The notes beneath the pieces were generated by a model. That model ran no database searches, was not told the origin of the DNA, and was given only the letters and a program-made list of their open reading frames with translations. Of a stretch of DNA of 64,000 bases, positions 16,987 to 25,692 are shown in pieces. Every line of letters begins with the position of its first letter. Positions within the stretch are counted from its first letter, which is position 1. The stretch comes from Dehalococcoidia bacterium UBA2158 (lineage in GTDB: Bacteria; Chloroflexota; Dehalococcoidia; Lucifugimonadales; UBA3495), in the NCBI GenBank assembly GCA_002328185.1, contig DCWQ01000041.1, forward strand, positions 182,722 through 246,721, given 5' to 3'. Position numbers and translations under genes: made by a program.

Positions 16987-17460
16987 TTAGGCTGTGTTGG
17001 CGGCCTCGATGAGCCTGGCGGTCTCGATGGCTGCGACGGCCGTGTTGGCCCCCATGTTGCCCGCCTTGCCCCCGGCCCGGTTCATCGCCTGATCCATGTT
17101 CTCGGTGGTCAGCACGCCGAAGATGGTCGGCACTCCGGTCTCCAACGCCACCGAATTGATGCCGCCGGCAGCCTGGCCAGCCACCATGTCGTAGTGGGAA
17201 GTCTCGCCGCGGATGACCGCTCCAAGGCAGATGACCGCCTGGTAACGCCCGGTCTTGGCCAGGGTCTTAGCCACGACCGGCAATTCAAAGGACCCAGGGA
17301 CCCAACTGACGGTGATGTCTTCGTCCCGCACCCCGTGGCGAATCAGGGTCTCTACGGCTGAGTCCAGCAGCTTCCTGGTTATGATCTCGTTGAAACGGGC
17401 AACGACCACTCCGACGTGTAGGCCCTGACCGTTCATGTCACCCTTAATTTCTTTGGGCAC
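16987..17460 (-). CDS. ribH: 6,7-dimethyl-8-ribityllumazine synthase
   Basis: The enzyme joins 5-amino-6-ribitylamino-uracil with dihydroxybutanone phosphate, the penultimate step of riboflavin synthesis. The 157-residue protein contains VGVVVARFNEIIT, SWVPGSFELPVVAK and LGAVIRGETSHYDMV, where the histidine is the general acid/base, and GVLTTENMDQAMNRAGGKAGN at the C-terminal end. Length is normal for an icosahedral-type subunit. No other rib genes are visible nearby; it lies within a minus-strand run between a thioredoxin-fold protein and a flavin oxidoreductase. No FMN riboswitch is visible. Confidence 0.96.
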   Translation of the reverse strand: MPKEIKGDMNGQGLHVGVVVARFNEIITRKLLDSAVETLIRHGVRDEDITVSWVPGSFELPVVAKTLAKTGRYQAVICLGAVIRGETSHYDMVAGQAAGGINSVALETGVPTIFGVLTTENMDQAMNRAGGKAGNMGANTAVAAIETARLIEAANTA

Positions 17461-17493
17461 GCTAATTTCTCCTGGTGCAGTTTGGTTGGTATT

Positions 17494-18204
17494 CTAGGCT
17501 TGGACCGGTGCGGATTCAGATTCCTGGCGTACTCCCCATTGGACGATTTTCTCGACAAATTCGGCTTCGCTGACGAGTCCGGCGACCTGGGTGAACTCGT
17601 TGACCACCGTCACGGGAACGGACCGAACCCCGTACTGGCGGGCCAGAGCGGGAAATTCTTCAATCTCCACCACGTCGGCGGTGATGTTTTGGTTCTCCAA
17701 GGCTAATGCGTGGGCCAACCGGGCGACGCCCTGGCAGTCGGCGTCCGTTGGTATGACGAACACCTGGATGTGCACCGGCTGGTTGATCCCGCGCAGCTTC
17801 TTGCGCGTGTCCATGCTCAGGGGACTGACGCCCCGGGAGATGGTCTTGATGTTCTCGACGACCACGGGCAACTGGTAGCCCATGGGTATGCCGAAGAACC
17901 GCAGTTTGGCCTTACCTTTTTCTCCGAAGGCGATGGCCGGCACCCTGGTTATCTTCTCGCCGCTGGCCAGCTCAGGCTGGGCGTAGATATCGATGATTTC
18001 CAGGTGGAGTTTGGGAGAAAGCGCCGTTAGCTCTTCCAACATCTGCTGGGTCTGGACACAGTACTTGCACTCCCGGCCTGGCACGGCGATGGGGGACGGG
18101 CGTTGAGTGAACAGGCGCAGCTCCACCTCAGCCTTGAGGTCCTTACGGAAGGTCCGCTTGAGCTGAGCTTTCTGTTGGTCCTGGATTAACGCCTGCTGGG
18201 TCAT
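17494..18204 (-). CDS. Tandem thioredoxin/glutaredoxin-fold protein (PDO-like)
   Basis: About 236 residues contain two thioredoxin-like folds. The first has RECKYCVQTQQMLEEL near residue 50, a complete CxxC redox site, with the cis-proline strand RVPAIAF near 92. The second reads VFVIPTDADCQGVARLAHAL near 145, where only the second cysteine of a CxxC is kept, with SVPVTVV as its cis-proline strand. Two-fold proteins of this kind act as protein disulfide oxidoreductases in thermophiles and some bacteria. The loss of one cysteine suggests a single working site. The ATG at 18204 is preferred over an upstream in-frame start that adds MYHWRPA. Confidence 0.75.
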   Translation of the reverse strand: MTQQALIQDQQKAQLKRTFRKDLKAEVELRLFTQRPSPIAVPGRECKYCVQTQQMLEELTALSPKLHLEIIDIYAQPELASGEKITRVPAIAFGEKGKAKLRFFGIPMGYQLPVVVENIKTISRGVSPLSMDTRKKLRGINQPVHIQVFVIPTDADCQGVARLAHALALENQNITADVVEIEEFPALARQYGVRSVPVTVVNEFTQVAGLVSEAEFVEKIVQWGVRQESESAPVQA

Positions 18205-18273
18205 TGCCGGTCTCCAATGGTACATAAGGCAAGGGGCCTTGGGTGGAGACCAGTTTACACGGGAAGCCGTGGG

Positions 18274-18885
18274 TTATCCAGCTTTGTCCAGCATGTCGCG
18301 GATGGTAAACATACGCTGAAACAGAGTGAAGCACGAGACTATGGCGATGCCCAACAGGAACCACTCGATCTGGCCGACGATCAGCCCAACTCCCAGTAGC
18401 ACCACCCGCTCCGGCCGGGTCATCACCCCGGCTTTGGTGAACACTCCCAGACCCTCGCCGCGGGCCCGTAGGTAGCTGACAACCTGGGAGAAGATCAGCG
18501 CTGCCAGGAGGACGGTGATGAAAAATATCTGCCGGTCCTCACTGATGTCATCACGCAGGGCGAAGACCGCTATGCCGACGAATAGCGCAGCCTCGCTGAG
18601 ACGGTCGAAGACTGAATCAAGCAGGGCGCCAAAGGGACTGACCTTGCCGGTAAGCCTGGCCAACGCTCCGTCCATCAGGTCAAGGCCACCCGCGAAGAGG
18701 AACACTATCCCGCCAGCTAGCAGCAAGCCGGCGCCGACCAGGTATGCGGAAACTACGGTGATCAGGAAGCCGAGGATGGTGATGCTGTTGGGGGTGAACT
18801 TGATGGCCCTGAAGAACTTGGCCCCCGGCAGTTCTATGTAGCGGAGGACCGCCGCCCTAAATTGTTCGCGTCCCATTTGTTCCAT
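18274..18885 (-). CDS. CDP-alcohol phosphatidyltransferase, candidate phosphatidylinositol-phosphate synthase
   Basis: The roughly 203-residue membrane protein carries the diagnostic motif as DLMDGALARLTGKVSPFGAL followed by LDSVFDR, matching DxxDGxxAR...GxxxDxxxD, with several hydrophobic helices around it. Members move a phosphatidyl group from CDP-diacylglycerol to an alcohol such as glycerol-phosphate, serine or inositol-phosphate. The inositol-phosphate synthase and PimA-like transferase immediately upstream make inositol-phosphate the likeliest acceptor, as in actinobacteria. The longest frame begins 105 bases earlier inside the glycosyltransferase gene; MEQMGREQFRAAV is a better start and overlaps that gene by 29 bases. 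Confidence 0.83.
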   Translation of the reverse strand: MEQMGREQFRAAVLRYIELPGAKFFRAIKFTPNSITILGFLITVVSAYLVGAGLLLAGGIVFLFAGGLDLMDGALARLTGKVSPFGALLDSVFDRLSEAALFVGIAVFALRDDISEDRQIFFITVLLAALIFSQVVSYLRARGEGLGVFTKAGVMTRPERVVLLGVGLIVGQIEWFLLGIAIVSCFTLFQRMFTIRDMLDKAG

Positions 18886-20011
18886 TAGAAGTGCTTTTGG
18901 CCGCCTGTAAACATCTGTCGTAGTATTTCTCAACCTGGCCCGCGACCACTTCCCAACGGTAGTCCTCGGCCGTCCGTTTGCCCTGACCACCCAACTTGGC
19001 CCGCAGTTCTGGGTCTTGGGCCAGCTTTTTCAGGGCGTCGGCCAGGGCGTCGCTGTCTTTCTTCGGGACTAGCAGGCCATGCTCGCCGTCGGTCATGACT
19101 CCCCGGAAGCCTTCGATGTCCGACGCGATCACTGGTTTGCCCCCTGCCATGGCCTCCAACAGCACGATCCCGAAGCTCTCGGCGCCGGTGGCCGGTGAGC
19201 AGAAGATATCGGCGCTGGCGTAGTACCGGGGCAAGTCATCGTAGGAGACCCGACCCACGAAATCCACGTCTTGCAGGTTGTGGGAGCTCAATATGCGGTA
19301 GGACTCTTTGTCCGGGTTTCCGGGGCCGACCACTATGAGCCGGATGTTGGGCATCTCCCATTTCAGCTTGCCGTAGGCTTCCAACAGGTACCGAAGGCCC
19401 TTCCGCTTCTCCAGACGGCCCACGAACAAGATGTTCAGCTTGCCGTCTTGGTACTGGGGTAGCAGGGCGGCGCTGGCTGAGAAATGCTTGAAGTCGATGC
19501 CGTTGGGGATAATCTCATAGTCGCCCGGGAAGGTGTTGTTTACATAACGGCGGGCGGCCGGAGAGACGGCGATATTGCCGTGAAGCCTCTGCTGCCAGCG
19601 TTTGATTATCGGAGAAGTGAAACGGTATAGGTGCTGGCGGGCGTAGGAGGCGTGGAAAGTCCCCACGTTGACCGATTTGGAGAATTCCAGAACGCACAGG
19701 GGGAGTATGGGCGCCATGGGCTCGTGAAGGTGGATGATGTCAAATTGCTCTTTCTTCAGCAACGCCCGCACTTTGGGGTAGAGCCACCAGGATAGAGAGA
19801 CTCTGGCGATGGAGCCGCCACTGGGCAGAGGGACCGAACGGCCCAATGGGACCAACAGGTCGGCATCCTGAAATTCACGGGATGGGGAATGTGGGGCCAA
19901 CACCTGAACCTCGTGTCCAGAGCGGCCAAGCTCTCGTGCCAACTGGGCGACGTGGGCAGTAACCCCGCCGGGCCAGGTAAAGTCGTATGGAGAAACCATG
20001 GCGATCTTCAA
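18857..20011 (-). CDS. GT4 glycosyltransferase, PimA-like (phosphatidylinositol mannosyltransferase candidate)
   Basis: The 384-residue protein has the GT-B layout of family 4. The N-terminal domain starts MVSPYDFTWPGGVTAHVAQL, the acceptor-side loop seen in PimA-type enzymes, and continues with IIHLHEPMAPILPL and NVGTFHASY. The C-terminal nucleotide-sugar domain has ILFVGRLEKRKGLRYLLEAY near residue 200 and ESFGIVLLEAMAGGKPVIAS near 285, the EX7E motif. PimA transfers mannose from GDP-mannose to phosphatidylinositol. The gene lies between inositol-phosphate synthase and a CDP-alcohol phosphatidyltransferase, which strengthens the lipid assignment. The donor and acceptor are still inferred. 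Confidence 0.85.
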   Translation of the reverse strand: MKIAMVSPYDFTWPGGVTAHVAQLARELGRSGHEVQVLAPHSPSREFQDADLLVPLGRSVPLPSGGSIARVSLSWWLYPKVRALLKKEQFDIIHLHEPMAPILPLCVLEFSKSVNVGTFHASYARQHLYRFTSPIIKRWQQRLHGNIAVSPAARRYVNNTFPGDYEIIPNGIDFKHFSASAALLPQYQDGKLNILFVGRLEKRKGLRYLLEAYGKLKWEMPNIRLIVVGPGNPDKESYRILSSHNLQDVDFVGRVSYDDLPRYYASADIFCSPATGAESFGIVLLEAMAGGKPVIASDIEGFRGVMTDGEHGLLVPKKDSDALADALKKLAQDPELRAKLGGQGKRTAEDYRWEVVAGQVEKYYDRCLQAAKSTSNGTNGTRTI

Positions 20012-20044
20012 GGCGTCACTCCCGTTCCATCGCCAGCCAAGGGA

Positions 20045-21154
20045 TTATTCTTTGGATTTGCCTTTCTTCGCTTCCGTCTTTGATGGTCCCTCAGCGATGA
20101 AGGCCTCGAGAATATCTCGGGCTTGGTCGTCGGTGTGTTGGATCGGAGGAGACTTCATGAAGTAGGCGCTAGCCCCTTCAACTGCTCCACCCTGTCCCCG
20201 GTCCATGGCCAATTTGGCGCACCGGATGGCATCTACCACCACTCCGGCGGAGTTGGGGCTGTCCCAGACCTCTAGCTTAAGCTCCAGATTGATCGGTGCG
20301 CCGCCAAAGACACGTCCCTCCATGCGGATGTAGCACCACTTGCGGTCCTTCAACCAGGGCACGTGGTCGCTGGGGCCGATGTGGATATCATCCGGTTCCG
20401 GTTCTTCGTCCATCTGAGACGTTACGGAGGTGGTCTTCGATATCTTCTTGGAGGTTAGGCGTTCCCGTTCCAGCATGTTCAGGAAGTCGGTGTTGCCGCC
20501 AAAGTTCAACTGATAGGTGTTGTCGATGGTCACGCCCCGGTCTTCAAATAGGCGGGTCAGCACCCGGTGAGTGATGGTCGCGCCCAGCTGGGACTTGATG
20601 TCGTCGCCGACAATGGGCACTCCGCGCTCTTCGAACCGGTTGCGCCAGTACTCTTCGCGGGCCAGGAACACGGGGATGCAGTTAACCATGCCGCAGCGGG
20701 CGTTCAGTATCTGCTCAACGTACCACTTGGTGGCCTGTTCGCTGCCCACCGGCAGGTAGTTGATGACCACGTCGACTTCCCGCTCTTGCAGAATGCCGGC
20801 GATGTCGGAGGTGGAGTGAGGGGACTTCTTGACGATGTCGGCCAGGTACTTGCCAACGCTGTCGTGGGTCATACCCCGCTCAACAATCACCCCAGTCTTG
20901 GGGACCTCGGCGAACTTGATAGTGTTATTCGGTGGGGCGAAGATTGCTTCGGACAGGTCTTTGCCGACCTTGTTCTCATCGATGTCAAAGGCCGCCACGA
21001 CTTCAATGTCTTCTATGCGGTATCCACCGATGGTGTTATGCATTACGCCGGATACTTCGGCGTCGTCCGGAATCTCCACGTATTTATGGATGCCCTGGAC
21101 CAACGATGATGCGCAGTTTCCCACGCCAATGATTGCTACCTTGATTTTCCCCAC
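20045..21154 (-). CDS. ino1: myo-Inositol-1-phosphate synthase
   Basis: The 369-residue NAD-dependent enzyme converts glucose-6-phosphate to inositol-1-phosphate. It begins GKIKVAIIGVGNCASSLVQG, a Rossmann NAD motif, and contains VVINYLPVGSEQATKWYVEQ near residue 145, DDIKSQLGATITHRVL near 190 and LNFGGNTDFLNMLERERLTS near 220, all conserved in the actinobacterial-type enzyme. GTG at 21154 is chosen because AAAGAGGAG lies seven bases upstream; the longer frame adds 21 residues foreign to the family. It heads a minus-strand run with the lipid glycosyltransferase and phosphatidyltransferase, and an inositol monophosphatase-family gene occurs at 38650. Confidence 0.94.
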   Translation of the reverse strand: MGKIKVAIIGVGNCASSLVQGIHKYVEIPDDAEVSGVMHNTIGGYRIEDIEVVAAFDIDENKVGKDLSEAIFAPPNNTIKFAEVPKTGVIVERGMTHDSVGKYLADIVKKSPHSTSDIAGILQEREVDVVINYLPVGSEQATKWYVEQILNARCGMVNCIPVFLAREEYWRNRFEERGVPIVGDDIKSQLGATITHRVLTRLFEDRGVTIDNTYQLNFGGNTDFLNMLERERLTSKKISKTTSVTSQMDEEPEPDDIHIGPSDHVPWLKDRKWCYIRMEGRVFGGAPINLELKLEVWDSPNSAGVVVDAIRCAKLAMDRGQGGAVEGASAYFMKSPPIQHTDDQARDILEAFIAEGPSKTEAKKGKSKE

Positions 21155-21324
21155 GGATCTGGCTCCTCTTTCCCTTAACCAGCGTTGGTTTTTCATGCGT
21201 AAACCAAGCTGCTGCATCTTATCAATTTGCTCTAATTGTCACAAGAGGCGAGGTTACGGACTGCGACGCGTATTTGTGGGATTCGGGCGGCAACTGACCC
21301 GGTCGCTCCACCCAGAATCACCTG

Positions 21325-21999
21325 CTAGAAGAACCTGATTATGCCTGTGCGGTCATCATAACGGAACCGGACGCCGATTGTCTCTGGCACCCGGCCTTCT
21401 GTTAGCCGCTCTTTGATGGTGGCCTCTATATCGGCCGACGCCTGCTCCGGGGTCGAGGCATTACGGACAACCTCGGCCAGTTCTTCGATGGTCATGTTGT
21501 CGGTGATGCCATCGGTGCACAGCAAAAGCCGGTCTCCAACCGATGGGGTCATCTCCACTTGCGCGGGAGCCCCCAACTTCTCGGATGCGCCGATCGCTCT
21601 GGCCACTCCAACATGAAGGAACCCGCCCGCATTGCCGGAGAGTTTCTGGTGGCCTTCCTTGTTGATCAGGAACACCGGACTGTCTCCCGAAGAGACGATC
21701 TGGACGTTGTCGCCCCGGCCCAATACAGCCGAGACGGTGGTCAGGAGGAATCGGCCAGACCCCACACTGAAGAAGTCTTCGTTAATATCGCCCAGGAGAT
21801 TCACTATGTCCTCGGCGTTGTTCAAGTCTCCGGAGTCCAGGGCATCTCTCAGTTCAGTGCTGGCCTGTTCGCCACCATGGCCGGTGACGCCGTCCAATAC
21901 TACGTCCAAGAACTCCCCGTTCCCAAAATCTTTGGTCAGGAAGCTGTCCTCGCCGTGGGCTGAATTGTCCTGCATAGTTATGACTGTGCTTGCCAACAT
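21325..21999 (-). CDS. PP2C-type protein serine/threonine phosphatase
   Basis: The 224-residue protein shows PP2C motifs: HGEDSFLTKDF near the start, VVLDGVTGHGGEQAS near 35 with the DG and GHGG metal-binding block, VQIVSSGDSPVFLI near 98 and RLLLCTDGITDNMTIEEL near 155 with the second metal aspartate. These phosphatases remove phosphate from Ser/Thr using two metal ions. It is short and has no membrane or sensory domain. It lies 43 bases downstream of a kinase-like gene on the same strand, a likely writer/eraser pair. The ATG at 21999 has an upstream GAGG and is preferred to an in-frame TTG. Confidence 0.85.
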   Translation of the reverse strand: MLASTVITMQDNSAHGEDSFLTKDFGNGEFLDVVLDGVTGHGGEQASTELRDALDSGDLNNAEDIVNLLGDINEDFFSVGSGRFLLTTVSAVLGRGDNVQIVSSGDSPVFLINKEGHQKLSGNAGGFLHVGVARAIGASEKLGAPAQVEMTPSVGDRLLLCTDGITDNMTIEELAEVVRNASTPEQASADIEATIKERLTEGRVPETIGVRFRYDDRTGIIRFF

Positions 22000-22042
22000 T
22001 ACGGCCAAACCTCGGCTAATATGATTGGGTTTTGTGATACCA

Positions 22043-23086
22043 CTAGGCTAGATATCCGGCCAATTCTGAGTCCGGGTCAAACAGGAATCCTCGCCAGTAG
22101 TCCTCTTTCAACCACTGGGCGGCTTCCCGCCAAGTTTGATTCGATTCGGAGGCGTTTGCCCTGGCGGCGTTCCGCTCGTTTATTCGGTCCAGATAGGCCG
22201 TCAGGTCAGAGCGAAATTGGGAGTACTCGGTGTAGGCTCGCTCCCGTATCTTACCCAATATCGCCGCGCCGGCTTCTACGACAGGCGGAGTGCATGGGTC
22301 CAGGTCCCGGGCCATCTCGGCCAGCTCATCGTCGATGTTGGTGATGGGCCGGATGCCCTTTGGCTCCCGGTAACCCGACGGGTCGGCCGGCGGCTCCACG
22401 GGCGTGGTGTAGAACTTCAAAATCTCCAAACAGGCGTCGTTGATGTCGTACGGCGCTCGTCCCAGGGGGGCTTCACCATCCAATCGGGCCAGGGCGCCGG
22501 TGTCGACGACCACCATCTGGCCGTTGCCTGGTTGGTAAAAGATGTTCTGAGGCCGCAGGTCTAGGACAACGTATCCGGCGCTCAAGTAGACCTCTTCCAG
22601 GTCCAACAACTGGTTGTGGACCGCATGCTCCGGCACAGCGCTGGGCTGGACCAAGGGGAACAACGTGAATAGATTTTGGCCGGCCCCGATGGGCACCCCT
22701 TTGAACTTGGACATCATATCGCCCAAGAGGGGTATGCCGCAGGCCCGCTCTTCCACCATCACCTGGTATTCCTTGCCTAGGGAATCGCCGAAGAATCCGT
22801 CGTGAACGGCACGGTCGGTGTATCCCAGTATCGACGAGATCAGGTTGGTGGAATGCCCCACCTCTTGATAGGCCTGCAAGACCTTCTCGGTGCGCGCTTC
22901 GATGGCCTGGTGCTGGTTCCGGCTGATCGCCTGAGGCACAGGCCGTTTGATGGCCACCTGGTTGCCGGTCTCCCGGTCAACGGCCGCCCTGACTTCATAG
23001 TCGGCGCCGACTCCGAGTCGTCCAGTAAGCTCGTACCGGTCTAGGTCGACCTTCTCCAATGATTCTGCTCCAGTTGGAAGTGGCAT
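22043..23086 (-). CDS. Divergent protein kinase-like protein
   Basis: The 347-residue protein keeps a recognisable Hanks-kinase frame. GRLGVGADYEVRAAVDRETG is a degenerate P-loop, QVAIKRP supplies the VAIK lysine, VVLDLRPQNIFYQ near residue 172 replaces HRD with a catalytic aspartate and asparagine still in place, and MVVVDTGAL stands for DFG with DTG. A long insert sits between the lobes, and there is no transmembrane or PASTA segment. The altered HRD and DFG leave open whether it is active. The PP2C gene directly downstream supports a reversible phosphorylation module. Substrates are unknown. Confidence 0.72.
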   Translation of the reverse strand: MPLPTGAESLEKVDLDRYELTGRLGVGADYEVRAAVDRETGNQVAIKRPVPQAISRNQHQAIEARTEKVLQAYQEVGHSTNLISSILGYTDRAVHDGFFGDSLGKEYQVMVEERACGIPLLGDMMSKFKGVPIGAGQNLFTLFPLVQPSAVPEHAVHNQLLDLEEVYLSAGYVVLDLRPQNIFYQPGNGQMVVVDTGALARLDGEAPLGRAPYDINDACLEILKFYTTPVEPPADPSGYREPKGIRPITNIDDELAEMARDLDPCTPPVVEAGAAILGKIRERAYTEYSQFRSDLTAYLDRINERNAARANASESNQTWREAAQWLKEDYWRGFLFDPDSELAGYLA

Positions 23087-23238
23087 TAAATGGTGGATTG
23101 GCTAACTACTGAGTCAACCAGTGGAATAAGGGTTATTTGAGTTCAAATAAGCCGTTTTAAGACCGACTGGATGGTACCCCTTGGTCTGGGAAAATGCAAC
23201 TTCAGAGAGAGCCTGAAACCGGCTTGAAGCCCGGGTGG

Positions 23239-24129
23239 CTACTCTGATGCGACGATCGGCGAATCTGGAGCCCGATATAGCAGGGTGACCCATTCTTCCT
23301 GAGGCCATTCACTGACTAAAGAAAAGCCCAGGGGCTCCACCGCGTTGGCGACCTCGGGTTTCTGGGTGGCGAGCAACCCGGAAGCGATGAACAGCGCTCC
23401 CGGCTTCAGTGCGGTGAGGATGAATGGACACCGGTCGACCACGCCCCTGGCTGAGATATTGGCCACGGCCAGGTCGAACTCCGCGGCGGGAGCTGTAGGA
23501 TGGGGCACCGAGCCCTGGCCCAACCTGATCTGCTTGCTGATGCCGGTGCGTTTGAAGTTGCGGCGCGCAGCGGACACGGCCTGGGAATCGATGTCCAGCG
23601 CAGTTACCTTTCCGGCGCCCAATTTCATAGCCGTGATAGCCAGAATGCCGGAGCCGGTGCCCAGGTCCAGCACGGCCATGCCCGGCGTGATGTGCTGCTC
23701 CATGGCCTGCATACAGGTGTCGGTGGTGGGATGATACCCCGTGCCGAAAGCGATGCCAGGGTCGAGCTCGATCACGATATCGTCCAGCTTGATGGTCTCG
23801 TCCAATTCCAACCAGGTTGGCTTAATGACCAGACGCTTGCCGACGCGGAGGATCTTGAAGTGGGACTTCCAGGAGTTCATCCAGTCTTCATCATCGGGTA
23901 GTTCGCGGACGATCAGATCTCCGATGGACTCGATGGCGCCGACCAACCTGACGCCGACGTCGATGCGCGCCATTCGCTGTCTTGACCCGGTTGTCAGGTA
24001 GGTGCGCAGAAGGACCTGTCCGTTGCCGGCCAACTCAGTGCTGACACCCTTTCCGTAGCGGCCGAATAGATAGGATATGGGCTCCACGTACTCATGGGGA
24101 ACGGTGATGCTTAATTCTTGCCAGGGCAC
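23239..24129 (-). CDS. prmA: Ribosomal protein L11 methyltransferase
   Basis: The 296-residue protein has a small N-terminal substrate-recognition domain (WQELSITVPHEYVEPISYLF) and a SAM-binding domain. AVLDLGTGSGILAITAMKLG near residue 160 is motif I, VTALDIDSQAVSAARRNF follows, and FDLAVANISARGV near 225 is the active-site block. PGIAFGTGYHPTTDTCM near 125 is a PrmA hallmark. It trimethylates L11 lysines and the N-terminus. Translation starts at GTG after GAGGAGG. It follows dnaJ, a common pairing, but a terminator lies between the two. Confidence 0.93.
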   Translation of the reverse strand: MPWQELSITVPHEYVEPISYLFGRYGKGVSTELAGNGQVLLRTYLTTGSRQRMARIDVGVRLVGAIESIGDLIVRELPDDEDWMNSWKSHFKILRVGKRLVIKPTWLELDETIKLDDIVIELDPGIAFGTGYHPTTDTCMQAMEQHITPGMAVLDLGTGSGILAITAMKLGAGKVTALDIDSQAVSAARRNFKRTGISKQIRLGQGSVPHPTAPAAEFDLAVANISARGVVDRCPFILTALKPGALFIASGLLATQKPEVANAVEPLGFSLVSEWPQEEWVTLLYRAPDSPIVASE

Positions 24130-24172
24130 CGAGCCTCCTCGCTATCGTTTGGTGTCAAAAATGGTGTCAAAT

Positions 24173-24204
24173 AAAAAAACCCGGAGGACCGGAGGTCTCT
24201 GGGT
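24173..24204 (-). terminator. Probable intrinsic terminator after dnaJ
   Basis: On the minus strand, ACCC-GAG pairs with CTC-GGGT with one internal mismatch, followed directly by seven T residues. It lies between the dnaJ stop and the prmA start and probably limits read-through into prmA. Confidence 0.65.
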
Positions 24205-24244
24205 CTCGTTGGCGGTCAATTAATGACGTCTTTACTGGCTGGAA

Positions 24245-25372
24245 TCAACTCAGCACTTCTTTGATCTTGTTGAAGATGCCCTTGTCGTCTTCATCCGAGG
24301 AGCCGTTGGACTGGGCGAATGACTCGGCTAATTCTTTCAGCAGCTCTTGTTGCCGGTTATCCAGGGAGCCGGGGACTCTAACGTCTATCGTCACCAACAG
24401 GTCACCGCGCCGGCTGCCGTGCAGGTGAGGCACGCCCTTGCCCTTGATCCGGAACTCGGAGCCAGGCTGGGTGCCTTGGGGAAGATGCAGGTCTTCATCT
24501 TCGCCATCCAGGGTAGGGATGGGCTTGTGAACGCCCAAGGCGGCTTCGGCAATATTTACCGGCAGGACGTAGGTGAGGTCTGAACCGTCCCGGTCGAAGT
24601 ATTGGTGTTCCTGTACATCTATATAGACGTAAAGGTTGCCGGTGCCGCCGCCTTCGTTGCCCACGTCGCCCTCGCCGGTGAGCCGCACCTGCATGCCGGC
24701 TTCCACGCCGGCTGGGATGTTGACCTCGATCTTGCGGGTCTTGCGCTCTTTGCCTCCGCCCCGGCAGTTGGAGCAGGTGGTCTTGATGATGCTGCCCCGT
24801 CCTTGGCAGCTGGAGCAGGTGGTTACCTGGGTGAACTGGCCGAACACGCTGCGCTGAGCGCGCCGCACCTGGCCGTTGCCCTTGCAGGTGCTGCAGGTTT
24901 CGAGTGAGGTGCCGGGCTCGTTGCCAACGCCGGAACAGGTGGCGCAGTCCTCAAGCCTAGTGAGGTCAACCTCGCGCTCGGTTCCGAAGACCGATTCTTC
25001 AAAACTAAGGACCACTCGGTGCTGCAGGTCGCTGCCCCGTTGGGCTCGGCTGCGGCGTCCAGGCCCGTTTCCGAAGAAAGAGTCGAAGATATCGCCAAAG
25101 CCGCCAAAACCTTCGAACCCGTCAAAGGGCTGGCCGGACCCGCCGTTGGCGCCCACCCCTGCTTTGCCGAACTGGTCGTATTGGGCCTTTTTATTCGGGT
25201 CGGAGAGGACCTGATAGGCCTCGTTGACCTCTTTGAATTTCTCTTCTGCGTCGGAACTCTTGTTGCGGTCGGGATGGAACTCCATGGCCTTCTTGCGAAA
25301 AGCCCTGCGAATATCCTCTTCTCCGACGGCTCTGCCTACGCCTAGGATGTCGTAATAATCCCTGTCAGCCAT
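24245..25372 (-). CDS. dnaJ: Chaperone protein DnaJ
   Basis: The 375-residue type I Hsp40 starts with a J domain (DYYDILGVGRAVGEEDIRRA) containing the HPD triad in EFHPDRN. A G/F-rich segment with GFGGFGDIFDSFFG follows, then four CxxCxGxG-type zinc repeats between residues about 150 and 215 (CATCSGVG, CSTCKGNG, CSSCQGRG, CSNCRGGG) and the C-terminal substrate domain. It stimulates DnaK ATPase and delivers substrates. dnaK and grpE are 23 kb away with their own regulator, so dnaJ is controlled separately here. Confidence 0.96.
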   Translation of the reverse strand: MADRDYYDILGVGRAVGEEDIRRAFRKKAMEFHPDRNKSSDAEEKFKEVNEAYQVLSDPNKKAQYDQFGKAGVGANGGSGQPFDGFEGFGGFGDIFDSFFGNGPGRRSRAQRGSDLQHRVVLSFEESVFGTEREVDLTRLEDCATCSGVGNEPGTSLETCSTCKGNGQVRRAQRSVFGQFTQVTTCSSCQGRGSIIKTTCSNCRGGGKERKTRKIEVNIPAGVEAGMQVRLTGEGDVGNEGGGTGNLYVYIDVQEHQYFDRDGSDLTYVLPVNIAEAALGVHKPIPTLDGEDEDLHLPQGTQPGSEFRIKGKGVPHLHGSRRGDLLVTIDVRVPGSLDNRQQELLKELAESFAQSNGSSDEDDKGIFNKIKEVLS

Positions 25373-25446
25373 TCTTGAACACCGTTATAATTTCGCTCTC
25401 CGCACTGGTTACAAATGCGGGTCTCATTGCCAGACCGTTCCAAGCC

Positions 25447-25475
25447 ATTATAAAGCAGGGTACGTGGCCGCTCAA
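25447..25475 (-). promoter_or_regulatory. Sigma-70 type promoter for dnaJ
   Basis: On the minus strand TTGAGC and a perfect TATAAT are separated by 17 bases, about 70 bases before the dnaJ start. Confidence 0.7.
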
Positions 25476-25609
25476 GAGCAGCCACGCCCCGGACCGATAT
25501 CGTTTCCCGCCGTGGTTCCCCAGTTTGATAGGGGTATATCGGTGCCTGTTTGCGTAGATGTCTGGTTGAATCGGTTAGTTTTTCGGGCATCCAGAAGCCG
25601 ACTTTCGCC

Positions 25610-25638
25610 TTGACACCTCCTAGTCATGTGGTTAGGAT
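25610..25638 (+). promoter_or_regulatory. Sigma-70 type promoter for rny
   Basis: TTGACA and TAGGAT are separated by 17 bases, giving a leader of about 50 bases before the rny GTG start. Together with the opposing dnaJ promoter it explains the 320-base divergent spacer. Confidence 0.65.
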
Positions 25639-25692
25639 GTTAGCTAGGAGAATTAACTCCTTTAAATAGGCACACTAGGCGGAAAGGTATAG

